Shown here piece after piece: positions 33,850 to 42,191 of a stretch of DNA of 64,000 bases. This DNA is from Austwickia sp. GTDB lineage: Bacteria > Actinomycetota > Actinomycetes > Actinomycetales > Dermatophilaceae. Positions within the stretch are counted from its first letter, which is position 1. Every line of letters starts with the position of its first letter. A model generated the notes under the pieces. That model ran no database searches. It worked only from the letters and a program-made list of their open reading frames with translations, and was not told the origin of the DNA. The position numbers and the translations under genes are program-made. The stretch spans positions 2,108,001 to 2,172,000 of the forward strand of contig CP064985.1 in NCBI GenBank assembly GCA_016699675.1. The letters run 5' to 3'.

Positions 33850-34404
33850 GTGCCCCCGGCGCCTCATCGGGCGGGCCGTCCCCACGGCGCAGAAGGGGCT
33901 CGTGGCGACGCCGCGCTGATCCGGCGACTGCGCCGGGCGATCGTGCTCATCGCGGTGCTGACGCTGGCCGGGTTGCTCGCGGAGCTCACGATGCTGCGGC
34001 ACTGGAAGGGCCCGATCCAGCTCGTGCCCTGGGTGGTGGTCGTGGCGCTGCTCGCCGCGAGCGCGCTGCTGTGGCGCGATGCCGCCACGCGGACCGCCGT
34101 CCGCGTGGCTCGGGTGCTTGCCGGAGTAAGCGCGCTCGCGTCGGCGGTCGGTGTGTGGCAGCACATCGAGGGCAACATGGAGACGGCGCCGCTGTCCGTG
34201 GCGTGGGCCACCAAGTGGGATGCCCTGTCCCCGGGCGAGCGGCTCTGGCAGGCCGCGACCGGCGGCGCGGGCATCGCTCCACCGCTGGTTCCCGGCTTCC
34301 TGGCCCTGGTCGGGATCATGTTGGTGTGCGCGACGATTGGCGCCGACGCCGACGCACCGTCCAGCGTGTCTGACTCGAGTGGCGGTTCCTCGCCCCGACA
34401 CTGA
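33850..34404 (+). CDS. Four-TM hypothetical membrane protein
   Basis: A 184-residue protein with four predicted membrane segments (about 25-45, 56-75, 85-105, 148-168) and a polar loop containing HIEGNMETAPLS. GTG start one base after the lipoprotein stop, so coupled to it. No family recognised with confidence. Confidence 0.6.
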   Translation: MPPAPHRAGRPHGAEGARGDAALIRRLRRAIVLIAVLTLAGLLAELTMLRHWKGPIQLVPWVVVVALLAASALLWRDAATRTAVRVARVLAGVSALASAVGVWQHIEGNMETAPLSVAWATKWDALSPGERLWQAATGGAGIAPPLVPGFLALVGIMLVCATIGADADAPSSVSDSSGGSSPRH

Positions 34405-34409
34405 ACGGT

Positions 34410-35666
34410 GTGGAGGGCGGGGGCGGCTGGCCGCGACGGGACCTGCTGCGGTACGGCGCGCTCGGGCTCGGCTTGGCGGCGGCTGCGGGTCTGACGGGCG
34501 CGACCTCCGGCTGCACCGGCGGGACCGCCGAGGCGGCCGCGCAGTTGTCGGACGACGGGGCGGGCGCCCCACGGGATCTTGCCGCCTCCCGCCCCCAGGA
34601 GCTCATCGGCGACGGCTCGACGGCGCGCACGGGCCCGCAGCCGCACCAGCCGCGTCCCGAGCGGTTCGACGGTCTCACCCGGCCGCCGCAGTTCGTCGTC
34701 GTCTCCTGGGACGGTGCGGCGGAGCTGCCGTCCGGGCTGCTCACGAGGTTTCGCCGGGTGGCCCAGGACGTGGGCGGCGCGATGACCCTGTTCCTGTCCG
34801 GGATCTACATGCTCCCCGAGAGCCGGCACACGGCGTACCGTCCGCCGCGCCGCGCGCCAGGCGCCTCCGACATCCCCTTCCTCACCGAGGCCAGCGTTCG
34901 GCGCACGATCGTCGGGATCGGCGAGGCGTGGCTGGAGGGGCACGAGATCGGGACCCACTTCAACGGGCACTTCTGCGGGCCGCGCGGGGTGGCCGCCTTC
35001 AGCGAGGACGACTGGCGCGTCGAGATCGACGAGGCCTATCGGCTGGTGTCGTCCTGGCGCACCCTCACCGGATTCACCGACCTGCCGGCCCTTCCGTTCG
35101 ACTACCGGGCCGAGCTCGTGGGGGCGCGCACGCCCTGCCTGGAGGGGCGCGCCCGGCTGCTGCCGGTGGCCGCGCGGCTCGGGTGGCGGTACGACTCCAG
35201 CGGCACCCGACGCCAGACCTGGCCGAGCAAGGACGCGCACGGCCTATGGGACCTGTCGATGGCCACGATTCCGCTGGGCCACCGCGAGGTTCTGGCTATG
35301 GACTACAACTTCATGTACCAGTTCTGTCGCGGCGACATCAACGCCGGGTCGGCGGCGCAGCGGCTGACCTGGCGCACCAAGGCCACCGAAGCGCTGCTGG
35401 CCGGCTTCGACCGCGCGTACGCCGGGAACCGGGCGCCGTACGTCATCGGCAACCACTTCGAACAGTGGAACGGCGGGATCTACATGGACGCGGTGGAGGA
35501 CGCGGTCCGGGCGATGGCGGCCAAGCCCGGGGTCCGATTCGTGTCCTTCCGGCAGCTGGTCGACTGGCTGGAGGCTCAAGACCCCGATGTCCTGGCGGAG
35601 CTCCAGCGCCTCGACGTCGGCAAGGCGCCGGCCGGCGGCTGGGGCATCCGCGGCGCGGTCGTCTAG
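34410..35666 (+). CDS. Tat-exported polysaccharide deacetylase-like protein
   Basis: A 418-residue protein with a twin-arginine signal (RRDLLRYGALGLGLAA) and a lipobox-like SGC. The mature part starts QFVVVSWDGA, a NodB-type first strand with an Asp, then GHEIGTHFNGHFCG, an H-x3-H metal motif, and later GNHFEQWNGGIY. This fits the carbohydrate esterase 4/glycosyl-hydrolase-like barrel, but the canonical motif set is only partly present, so activity is uncertain. It lies 5 bp after the four-TM gene. Probably a cell-wall or exopolysaccharide modifier. Confidence 0.65.
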   Translation: MEGGGGWPRRDLLRYGALGLGLAAAAGLTGATSGCTGGTAEAAAQLSDDGAGAPRDLAASRPQELIGDGSTARTGPQPHQPRPERFDGLTRPPQFVVVSWDGAAELPSGLLTRFRRVAQDVGGAMTLFLSGIYMLPESRHTAYRPPRRAPGASDIPFLTEASVRRTIVGIGEAWLEGHEIGTHFNGHFCGPRGVAAFSEDDWRVEIDEAYRLVSSWRTLTGFTDLPALPFDYRAELVGARTPCLEGRARLLPVAARLGWRYDSSGTRRQTWPSKDAHGLWDLSMATIPLGHREVLAMDYNFMYQFCRGDINAGSAAQRLTWRTKATEALLAGFDRAYAGNRAPYVIGNHFEQWNGGIYMDAVEDAVRAMAAKPGVRFVSFRQLVDWLEAQDPDVLAELQRLDVGKAPAGGWGIRGAVV

Positions 35667-35683
35667 CGGGTGCGAGGCAACAA

Positions 35684-37579
35684 TCAGCCCAAGACCTCGT
35701 CCACGAAGCACCAGCGCCACACCTCGCCCGGTTCGAGGCTGCGCATGACCGGGTGACCCGAGGCCGCGTAGTGCGCGCTGGCGTGGCGGCCTGGGGAGGA
35801 GTCGCAGCAGCCGACGTGTCCGCAGGCCAGGCAGACGCGCAGGTGCACCCACGACGTACCGGCCCGCAGGCACTCCGCACAGCCCTCGGGCGTGCGGGGG
35901 GTGGCGCAGTCGCCGGCCGCCGCCAAGTGCTCGCACGCCCCGGCCACGGCCTCCGGGGTGCGCAGCTCCGCGGCGTCGAGGCGCCGCTGCCGATCGGCGC
36001 TCCAGGCGAGGGCCGACTCCTCGGCGTCCATGGTGCGGAGCACCCCGTCGAGGATCGCGGAGTCCACGCCGCCGCTGGTGCGGACGCGCAGCAGCTCGTC
36101 TCGTTCGGCGGTGAGCATGGTCAGCCGCAGTCGCCGGTAGGTCTCGCTGGGCGTCTCGGCGGCGCCGTCGCCCCGCTGACCGAGGCGTTCCCAGACCCGG
36201 TTGACCCGCATGGTCGCCTGCGTGCGGATCGTCTCGACGACCTGCCGGGCGCCGGGTTCGGTCGCCCCTTCGGACTCGATGGCCCGCAGCCCCGCGCCTG
36301 TCGTGGCCTGCACGAGCATGGCTTCCTGGAGGGCGTCCTCGCGCGGGTCGGGGCCGCGGACATCAAGCGCCCGGGCCACCGCCGGGAGCGTGGTGCCCTG
36401 GAGCAGCAGCGTTCCGACGGTGACGACGAGGGCGACCAGGATGAGGGTCGGCCGCTGCGGGGTGTCGACCGGCAGGCTCAGGGCTGCCGCGAGCGTGACC
36501 ACGCCGCGCATGCCGGCCCAGGAACCCACCAGCGTGCTGCGCAGTCGCGTGCGCAGGTCGCCCTGTCGGCGGTTGGTGAGCAGCGTGAACGGAATCATGT
36601 ACGCCGGACGCAGCAGCAGCACCGCCGCGAGCACGGCGACGGACACCAACAGGCCGCGGTCCGTGCTCATCGGGCCCTCGACGACATCCCGGACGATGCC
36701 CCACATCTGCAGCCCGATGAGCAGGAAGACGGCGTTCTCGAGCAGGAAGGTGATGCTGGCCCAGTTGACGCGCTCGGAGAGTCGCGACGGCGCGCTCTGC
36801 AGGACCGGCGCACGATGCGCCAACAGCAGGCCGGCGATTACCACGGCCAGGACGCCCGAGGCGTGCACGTGCTCGGCGGGCGCGTACGCCGCGAAGGGTA
36901 CGGCGTAGGAGAGCGCCGTGTCGGCCGCGGTGGAGGTCAGCTGCCTGCGGATGAAGCCCACGACCAGGAAGACCACGACGCCGATGCCGATGCCGCCGGC
37001 CACGGCCCACGCGAAGTCGCGCGCGACCGACCCGCCGGTGACCTGCTCGTGCGTCCCCACGGCGAGGCCGGCCGCCGCGACCGCCGTCCGCAGCGACACC
37101 AGGGCCGTGGCGTCGTTGAGCAGCGACTCGCCCTCCAGGATCGTCGTGATGTTCCGGGGCAGGCCGATGCCGCGGGCGACGGCCGTGGCGGCCACGGCGT
37201 CGGGAGGGGCCACGATGGCCCCGAGCGCGAAGGCCACCGGGAACGGCACCGGGAGCAGCCACCACGCGACGAGGCCCACCCCGAACGCGGTGAATAGCAC
37301 CAGTCCGAAGCTCAGGCCCAGGATCGGCGTGAGGTGCGCCTTGACGTCGAACAGCGAGGTGCCGATCGCGGCGGCGTACAGCAGGGGCGGCAGCAGCCCG
37401 AAGAGGACCACGTCCGGCGACAACGTGATCAGCGGACCGCGGGCGGCGACCGAGGCCAGGATGCCCACGGCGAGCAGCGCCAGGGGTGCCGGGAAGCGGA
37501 TCGGCTCGCAGAGCCGTGCGACCACGATGACGACGAGGGTCACGGCCACCAACGTGAGGACGAGTTCCACGCGGCGCAT
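35684..37579 (-). CDS. CPA1 Na+/H+ antiporter with C-terminal UBP-type zinc finger
   Basis: A 631-residue protein. Residues 1 to about 410 form a 12-segment CPA1 exchanger with the ion-site motif EGESLLNDATALV and AIVAPPDAVAA. A cytoplasmic helical region (430-550) follows, then a C-terminal ZnF-UBP domain with multiple Cys/His (CVACGHVGCCDSS-like, here CLACGHVGCCDSS, GRHASAHYAASGHP, WRWCFVDE). In eukaryotes this finger binds ubiquitin C-termini; in bacterial antiporters its ligand is unknown. It might sense a free C-terminal peptide or a carrier protein. Convergent with the deacetylase gene. Confidence 0.88.
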   Translation of the reverse strand: MRRVELVLTLVAVTLVVIVVARLCEPIRFPAPLALLAVGILASVAARGPLITLSPDVVLFGLLPPLLYAAAIGTSLFDVKAHLTPILGLSFGLVLFTAFGVGLVAWWLLPVPFPVAFALGAIVAPPDAVAATAVARGIGLPRNITTILEGESLLNDATALVSLRTAVAAAGLAVGTHEQVTGGSVARDFAWAVAGGIGIGVVVFLVVGFIRRQLTSTAADTALSYAVPFAAYAPAEHVHASGVLAVVIAGLLLAHRAPVLQSAPSRLSERVNWASITFLLENAVFLLIGLQMWGIVRDVVEGPMSTDRGLLVSVAVLAAVLLLRPAYMIPFTLLTNRRQGDLRTRLRSTLVGSWAGMRGVVTLAAALSLPVDTPQRPTLILVALVVTVGTLLLQGTTLPAVARALDVRGPDPREDALQEAMLVQATTGAGLRAIESEGATEPGARQVVETIRTQATMRVNRVWERLGQRGDGAAETPSETYRRLRLTMLTAERDELLRVRTSGGVDSAILDGVLRTMDAEESALAWSADRQRRLDAAELRTPEAVAGACEHLAAAGDCATPRTPEGCAECLRAGTSWVHLRVCLACGHVGCCDSSPGRHASAHYAASGHPVMRSLEPGEVWRWCFVDEVLG

Positions 37580-37665
37580 TATCGCGGCGGTCGCGGACGG
37601 CGGGACACCCGACCGGAAGTTGGCTGCTATTCACATTGTGTATACCTCGGGTGTAGAGTCCCCAC

Positions 37666-38361
37666 ATGTCCGCTGCACACGCCCTCCTCGGACTCCTGGA
37701 GCCGGCGCCGGCCTACGGCTACACGCTCAAGCGCCAGTACGACGAGCGCTTCGCCCACACCAAGCCCCTCGCGTTCGGCCAGGTCTATGCCTCGCTGGCG
37801 CGGTTCGAGCGGCAGGGCTGGGCCGAGGTCGTCGACGTGGAGGCCGGGGAGGGGCCGGACCGCAAGCGCTACCGGATCACCGGGGAGGGGGTCACCGTGC
37901 TCGACACCTGGGTCTATGAGCCGCAACCGCCGGGGGTGTTCGCGACCAGCACGCTGTTCGCGCGCGTGTCGGTGGCGCTGATGTCCGGTCGGGACGCCGC
38001 CGAGGTGCTCGATCGCCAGCGCGCCAGCCACCTGGCCCGGATGCGCGAGCTCACCCGCAGCCGCGTGGGCGCCCTGCCGCTGGCGGACATGGCGCTCACC
38101 TATGAGCTGGCCCACCTCGACGCCGACCTGCGCTGGATCGAGGAGGCCGCGGCGCGGCTGGCATCGACGCCGGCGACCGCCCCCGGCCGGCTTCGGTTCA
38201 GGATGAGCCCCGGGGTCGGCGATGAGGCCGCGCGCGACCCTCGCCGCGGCGCCGACCTGCCGGTGGGACAACGCGCCGATCCTCGCGGCCCGGAGGCTCG
38301 CGTTCGGGTACGGCCCCACGCCCGCCCTCGCCGACGCGAGCCTGCGCCTGTACGCCGGTGA
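37666..38361 (+). CDS. PadR-family transcriptional regulator, C-terminus overlapping the ABC gene
   Basis: A PadR winged helix (MSAAHALLGLLEPAPAYGYTL, FGQVYASLARFERQGWAE) followed by a helical C-terminal domain to about residue 180. The frame then runs on 46 codons inside the next gene as Arg/Pro-rich sequence before stopping at 38361. Either this is a true 140-bp overlap or a one-base error near 38200 hides an earlier stop. It probably represses the downstream ABC exporter. Confidence 0.82.
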   Translation: MSAAHALLGLLEPAPAYGYTLKRQYDERFAHTKPLAFGQVYASLARFERQGWAEVVDVEAGEGPDRKRYRITGEGVTVLDTWVYEPQPPGVFATSTLFARVSVALMSGRDAAEVLDRQRASHLARMRELTRSRVGALPLADMALTYELAHLDADLRWIEEAAARLASTPATAPGRLRFRMSPGVGDEAARDPRRGADLPVGQRADPRGPEARVRVRPHARPRRREPAPVRR

Positions 38362-38944
38362 GAGCGTGGCCATCATGGGGCCGTCCGGCTCGGGCAAGTC
38401 CACGCTGCTGCACTGCCTCGCGGGCATCCTCACCCCGCACGAGGGCGCGGTCGACCTGCTCGGTACGCCGTTCCACGCCCTCCCCGACGCCGAGCGCAGC
38501 CGGCTGCGGCTGGCGCACCTCGGCATGGTCTTCCAGTACGGCGACCTGGTCCGCGAACTCACGCTCGTCGAGAACGTCGAGCTGCCGCTGCGCCTGACCG
38601 GAGCGGGCCGGCACGCCGCCCGCGTCGAGGCCCTGGAGGCGCTCGCCGCGCTGAACGTGGCCGACGTCGCCGACCGGCGGGCGGGCGAGGTGTCGGGGGG
38701 CCAGGCTCAACGCGCGGCCGTCGCTCGCGCGCTCGTGCGGCGCCCAGCCGCGATCCTCGCGGACGAGCCCACCGGATCGCTCGACTCGGTGAACGCCGAC
38801 CAGGTCATGGACACCCTGGTCTCCCGCGCCCGGGCCATGGGCTCCGCGCTGCTGGTCGTCACCCACGACCACCGGATGGCCGCCCATCTCGATCGGCATG
38901 TCACCATCCGCGACGGCATCACGACCGAGGAGGAGACGCTATGA
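38222..38944 (+). CDS. ABC transporter ATP-binding protein (LolD/MacB type)
   Basis: A 240-residue ATPase: Walker A GPSGSGKST, signature VSGGQAQRAAVARAL, Walker B AAILADEPTGSLD, H-loop VVTHDHRM. The ATPase core begins near residue 20; the first ~18 residues are unusual and overlap padR, but no other in-frame start exists. Stop overlaps the permease ATG (ATGA). Likely exports or extracts a hydrophobic compound or peptide under PadR control. Confidence 0.92.
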   Translation: MRPRATLAAAPTCRWDNAPILAARRLAFGYGPTPALADASLRLYAGESVAIMGPSGSGKSTLLHCLAGILTPHEGAVDLLGTPFHALPDAERSRLRLAHLGMVFQYGDLVRELTLVENVELPLRLTGAGRHAARVEALEALAALNVADVADRRAGEVSGGQAQRAAVARALVRRPAAILADEPTGSLDSVNADQVMDTLVSRARAMGSALLVVTHDHRMAAHLDRHVTIRDGITTEEETL

Positions 38945-40887
38945 GGTCCGCGATCGGCCTGGGTCTTCGCCTCGCCTGGGGCGACCGCTGGCGGGACGGC
39001 GGGCGGCGCCGTACGGTCCTGCTCGCCCTGGCCTGCGCCATCGGCACCGCCGTGGTGGCGGCGACCGAGCGGATCGCGCTGAGCACGCTGTCCCGGAACC
39101 CGCGGTATGCCCCGGGATTCATCGACCTCGCCGCTCCGGTGCTCCTGCTCGCGTGCGCGGTCGTGCCCGCCCTGGTTCTGGTCGGGGTCGCGGGGCGCAT
39201 GGCGGCGGAGTCGCGGGAGCGGCGCCTCGCCGCCCTGCGGCTGCTCGGCCGCACCGCGGGGCGGGTCCGCCTGGTCGCCGCCGCGGAGTTGGCGGTCGCC
39301 GCGCTCGCCGGGATCGCAATGGGCTTTCTGGGCGCGGACCACCTCGGTGGGCTGGGGCTGCTTGTGCCGCTCCCGTGGCTGTCCTGGCCGCCGGGCGACA
39401 TCCACGCGGCCGATCGGGTCGGCAACCGCCTGGTCATCGGCTCCCTGGTGCTCGGCGCCGCCGTGCTGCCCTCCCTCCTCGCGGTGCGCGGGCGGTCGGC
39501 GGTGGCGACGGCGACGGTACGCCGGGTGCCGCCGCGCCTCCGGTCCTGGCTGCGGGTTCTCCCGCTGGCGACGGGTCTGGCGATGTGTCTCCTGGCGTTG
39601 GCGGCAGCGAGCGCACAGGGGGGCGCTCGCGCCGCCGTACCGGTGCTGCTCTTCGCCGCGGGCGTGGTGGTGATCGCCCTCGGCCTGGTGACGGCGACGC
39701 CGGTCGTGGTCCGTCTCCTGGGCGATCTGCTCGTCCGGGTGGGGAAGCGCCGGCCGGCCGCACTGGTGGCCGGTCGGCAGCTCCAGGCGCAGCCCGCCGC
39801 CGCCCACCGCGTCTTCGCCACGTTGCTCGTGGCCCTCTTCCGCGGGACGGCCGCGCAGGCCACGGTCGCCGCGCAGGAGCAGCTCGGGACGCGATGGGTG
39901 CCGGCCGAGGAGGCCGCGGAGCAGGTGCTCTACGTCACTCACCGCGACCACATCGACGCGATCGATCGCGACGGCGCCATCCTGCGCGATGCTCCGGGCG
40001 TCCGGCAGGTCACCCGCTACGGCTACCTGTCGGGCTGCGACGCCACGGGCGTAGATTGCACGCCCGTCCTCGTGGCCACCTGCGCTGCGCTGACCGCCGT
40101 GGAACCCTCGGCCAGCGGGTGTGTCGAGGGGCAGCCCTACCGCCTCAAGCGCCTCAACGCCGACGGGGTGGATCTGTCGGCCCCCCTGCCGGCGACGCTG
40201 ACGCTGCGGCGCCCGTGGGTCCCCGATCGCGAGCCGGTGCATGCAGCGGAGGCCACGGCGACATTCCGGGCGCCCACCCAGAGCCTGACCCTGACGGGGC
40301 CGCCGGTCGAGAGCTTCGCCGGGATCCTGTTGCCGCCCGATGCGCCCGAGCTGGCGGCCGTCAGGTCGGTCGAGGGGCGCGTGCTCCACCTCACCGCGGA
40401 CTTCGGGAGCTCGACCCGGGACTACCTGCGCTCGCGGGGCATTGCGGTGGAGGGCCGGTACGTCTGGCAGGCGAGCGAGGCGGTGCTCGGCCCGCAGCGC
40501 CAGCTCACCCTCGGGGTCACGTTGCTCGCGACGGTGTTGGGGCTTTTCGCGTTCGCGATCGCCTATGTCGACCGGCTCGCCGAGCGCCGCGCCGAGGTCG
40601 TGGGCCTACAGCTGCTCGGCGCGCCGCGCTCGGTCCTGCGGATCGGTCACCTGTGGGAAATGGCCACGCCGCTCGTGGCCGGCTCCCTCCTCGCGATCGG
40701 CCTGGGTCGCCTCGTGGGCGACCTCTACCTGATGTTCGGGTGGCCCGCGATGCAACGGCCCCAGGTGCCTGCCTCGGTCAGCCTGGGCCTGACCGTTGCC
40801 GTCCTGCTCGGTTCCGGGCTCCTCGCGCTGCTCACCGCGGTCGTTGCGAACCCGAGGCTGCGTCCGGAGCTGATTCGTACGACGTAG
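38941..40887 (+). CDS. FtsX-like ABC permease
   Basis: A 648-residue permease with about ten membrane segments and a large extracytoplasmic part (about 330-510) holding paired Cys. A FtsX-type domain occurs near the start (ESRERRLAALRLLG) and end (ERRAEVVGLQLLGAPRS). The duplicated FtsX segments match BceB/antibiotic-export permeases. The PadR-ABC-permease trio is a common actinobacterial drug or peptide resistance layout; the substrate is unknown. Confidence 0.88.
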   Translation: MRSAIGLGLRLAWGDRWRDGGRRRTVLLALACAIGTAVVAATERIALSTLSRNPRYAPGFIDLAAPVLLLACAVVPALVLVGVAGRMAAESRERRLAALRLLGRTAGRVRLVAAAELAVAALAGIAMGFLGADHLGGLGLLVPLPWLSWPPGDIHAADRVGNRLVIGSLVLGAAVLPSLLAVRGRSAVATATVRRVPPRLRSWLRVLPLATGLAMCLLALAAASAQGGARAAVPVLLFAAGVVVIALGLVTATPVVVRLLGDLLVRVGKRRPAALVAGRQLQAQPAAAHRVFATLLVALFRGTAAQATVAAQEQLGTRWVPAEEAAEQVLYVTHRDHIDAIDRDGAILRDAPGVRQVTRYGYLSGCDATGVDCTPVLVATCAALTAVEPSASGCVEGQPYRLKRLNADGVDLSAPLPATLTLRRPWVPDREPVHAAEATATFRAPTQSLTLTGPPVESFAGILLPPDAPELAAVRSVEGRVLHLTADFGSSTRDYLRSRGIAVEGRYVWQASEAVLGPQRQLTLGVTLLATVLGLFAFAIAYVDRLAERRAEVVGLQLLGAPRSVLRIGHLWEMATPLVAGSLLAIGLGRLVGDLYLMFGWPAMQRPQVPASVSLGLTVAVLLGSGLLALLTAVVANPRLRPELIRTT

Positions 40888-40924
40888 CTCGCGGCCCGCC
40901 CTGGCGCTTGGTAGGCGAAGGGCG

Positions 40925-41968
40925 TCACCGCGCACGCACTAGGCCCGACACGTTGTCGTACCCGGTGGGTGCTGCCAGCGTGCCGCGTTCCACCATGGAA
41001 CGTGGCACGTTGAAGCCGTAGCGCTGCTGCGCTGGCCGTCCGCCCGCCCGGCGATCGAAGGCTTGGCAGCCGACGAGCGCGGTCGAATCGTCGTATGTCG
41101 CGTAGAAGCCATCGGCGGCGTTCGGCGTCCCGCCGGTGGCCGCAGCGGAGCAGGAATCGGCTAGGCAGGCGCTGAGCAGGTTCTTTCCCGTCTGCAGCAG
41201 GAAGCCGTGGTTCGCACAGTCCTGGGCGCAACAGCCGATGAGCTGATTGCGCACGCCCGTCACCTGGAAGCCGTAGCCGCGGCAGTACCACGCCTTGCAG
41301 CCAGTCACGAGGCAGTTCGCACCGCCGATGAAGAACCCCGCGCCGCCGAGGCGAGAGGTGGTCGCCTCGCACTCGGAGAACCAGTTGTCCGGTGCGGTGA
41401 TCGAGAATCCGTGCCGGGCCGCTCGTCGGACCCGGACCCGGGTCGTCGTGATGCCTTGGGCGTCGGAGCCGCGGTAGGAGACGCCATCCTGCCCGGCGTC
41501 GTAAACCCACAGGTTGTCGAGCCGGCACACCGCGTCGGGCTCGCCCTGATAGTTGCCGCTCGTTCCGGAGATGTTGAGGTCGATACCCGTTGCGCTCTGG
41601 CTCGCGCAGTCCACGACGAGCGCAGCGAGCTGCACCCCGTCTGCGGCCGCGCCCTGGCCGATCTGGACGACCGCCGGCATTGCCTTCGTCGCGATGAGTC
41701 GGGTGAGTTGTCCCGCTCCCACGACGGTACTTCCGGCCGGCAGCGACAGTGGGCTGGTCAGGCGGTACTCGCCGGGGCCCAACAGGACGGCCCGCGCCCC
41801 GGCGTCGAGTGCCTTCTGGATGGACTCAGTAGGGCCCACCGCGGTCCAGCCCATACCAACAGGGGCCGTGGCGGGGAGCGGACCTGCGTCGGCCGGACGA
41901 GGAACCAGGACGGCCCCTGTAGCGAAAGCTGAGCCGAGAATCGCGCGTCGGGCGAGGGGGGAACTCAT
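40925..41968 (-). CDS. Secreted right-handed beta-helix protein
   Basis: A 347-residue protein with a Tat-like signal (MSSPLARRAILGSAFATGAV). The body shows pectate-lyase-like coils: ESIQKALDAGARAVLLGPGEY, then repeating DGVSYRGSDAQGI, HGFSITAPDNWFSECEA, GFFIGGANCLVTGCKAW, GFQVTGVRNQLIGCCA, HGFLLQTGKNLLSACLA. Each coil carries a Cys near the turn, so a Cys ladder may brace the helix. Such folds occur in polysaccharide lyases and phage tail spikes; no catalytic set is clear. ATG 41968 with GGAG upstream. Confidence 0.75.
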   Translation of the reverse strand: MSSPLARRAILGSAFATGAVLVPRPADAGPLPATAPVGMGWTAVGPTESIQKALDAGARAVLLGPGEYRLTSPLSLPAGSTVVGAGQLTRLIATKAMPAVVQIGQGAAADGVQLAALVVDCASQSATGIDLNISGTSGNYQGEPDAVCRLDNLWVYDAGQDGVSYRGSDAQGITTTRVRVRRAARHGFSITAPDNWFSECEATTSRLGGAGFFIGGANCLVTGCKAWYCRGYGFQVTGVRNQLIGCCAQDCANHGFLLQTGKNLLSACLADSCSAAATGGTPNAADGFYATYDDSTALVGCQAFDRRAGGRPAQQRYGFNVPRSMVERGTLAAPTGYDNVSGLVRAR

Positions 41969-41992
41969 GAGGATCTCCGGAGGTTCACTCGA

Positions 41993-42018
41993 AGGGGTTG
42001 AGGGGTTGAGAGGGGTTT
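41993..42018. repeat. Short tandem repeat in the beta-helix leader
   Basis: AGGGGTTG occurs at 41993-42000 and 42001-42008, then after AG as AGGGGTTT at 42011-42018. On the coding strand this is a C-rich leader directly before the gene; slippage there could alter expression. Confidence 0.5.
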
Positions 42019-42154
42019 GGGCTGACCGGGATGCCCGGGACGGCCCGGTGGCCCCTCCCATGGGTTGGCCGGAACCCGGGGCACCCGTGTGGGGGCCCCG
42101 GGCCCCGGGCGCCGACGCCGGGCGAAGGGCACCGGCGGATGCCTGTCCCTTATC

Positions 42155-42191
42155 AACTGGGCAGCCACGTGATTAACTGGGCAGCCACGTG
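42155..42191. repeat. 20-bp tandem duplication at the end of the SH3/AbfB gene
   Basis: AACTGGGCAGCCACGTG is present at 42155-42171 and 42175-42191 with a 20-bp period. The right copy contains the end and stop codon of the AbfB gene (WLPS-stop on the minus strand); the left copy is just downstream. It looks like a recent duplication of the 3' end. Confidence 0.8.

Noticed and set aside
42155..42191. Direct repeats as a CRISPR array or attachment site
   Set aside because: There are only two copies with a 3-base gap, no spacer pattern, no cas genes, no integrase and no tRNA nearby.
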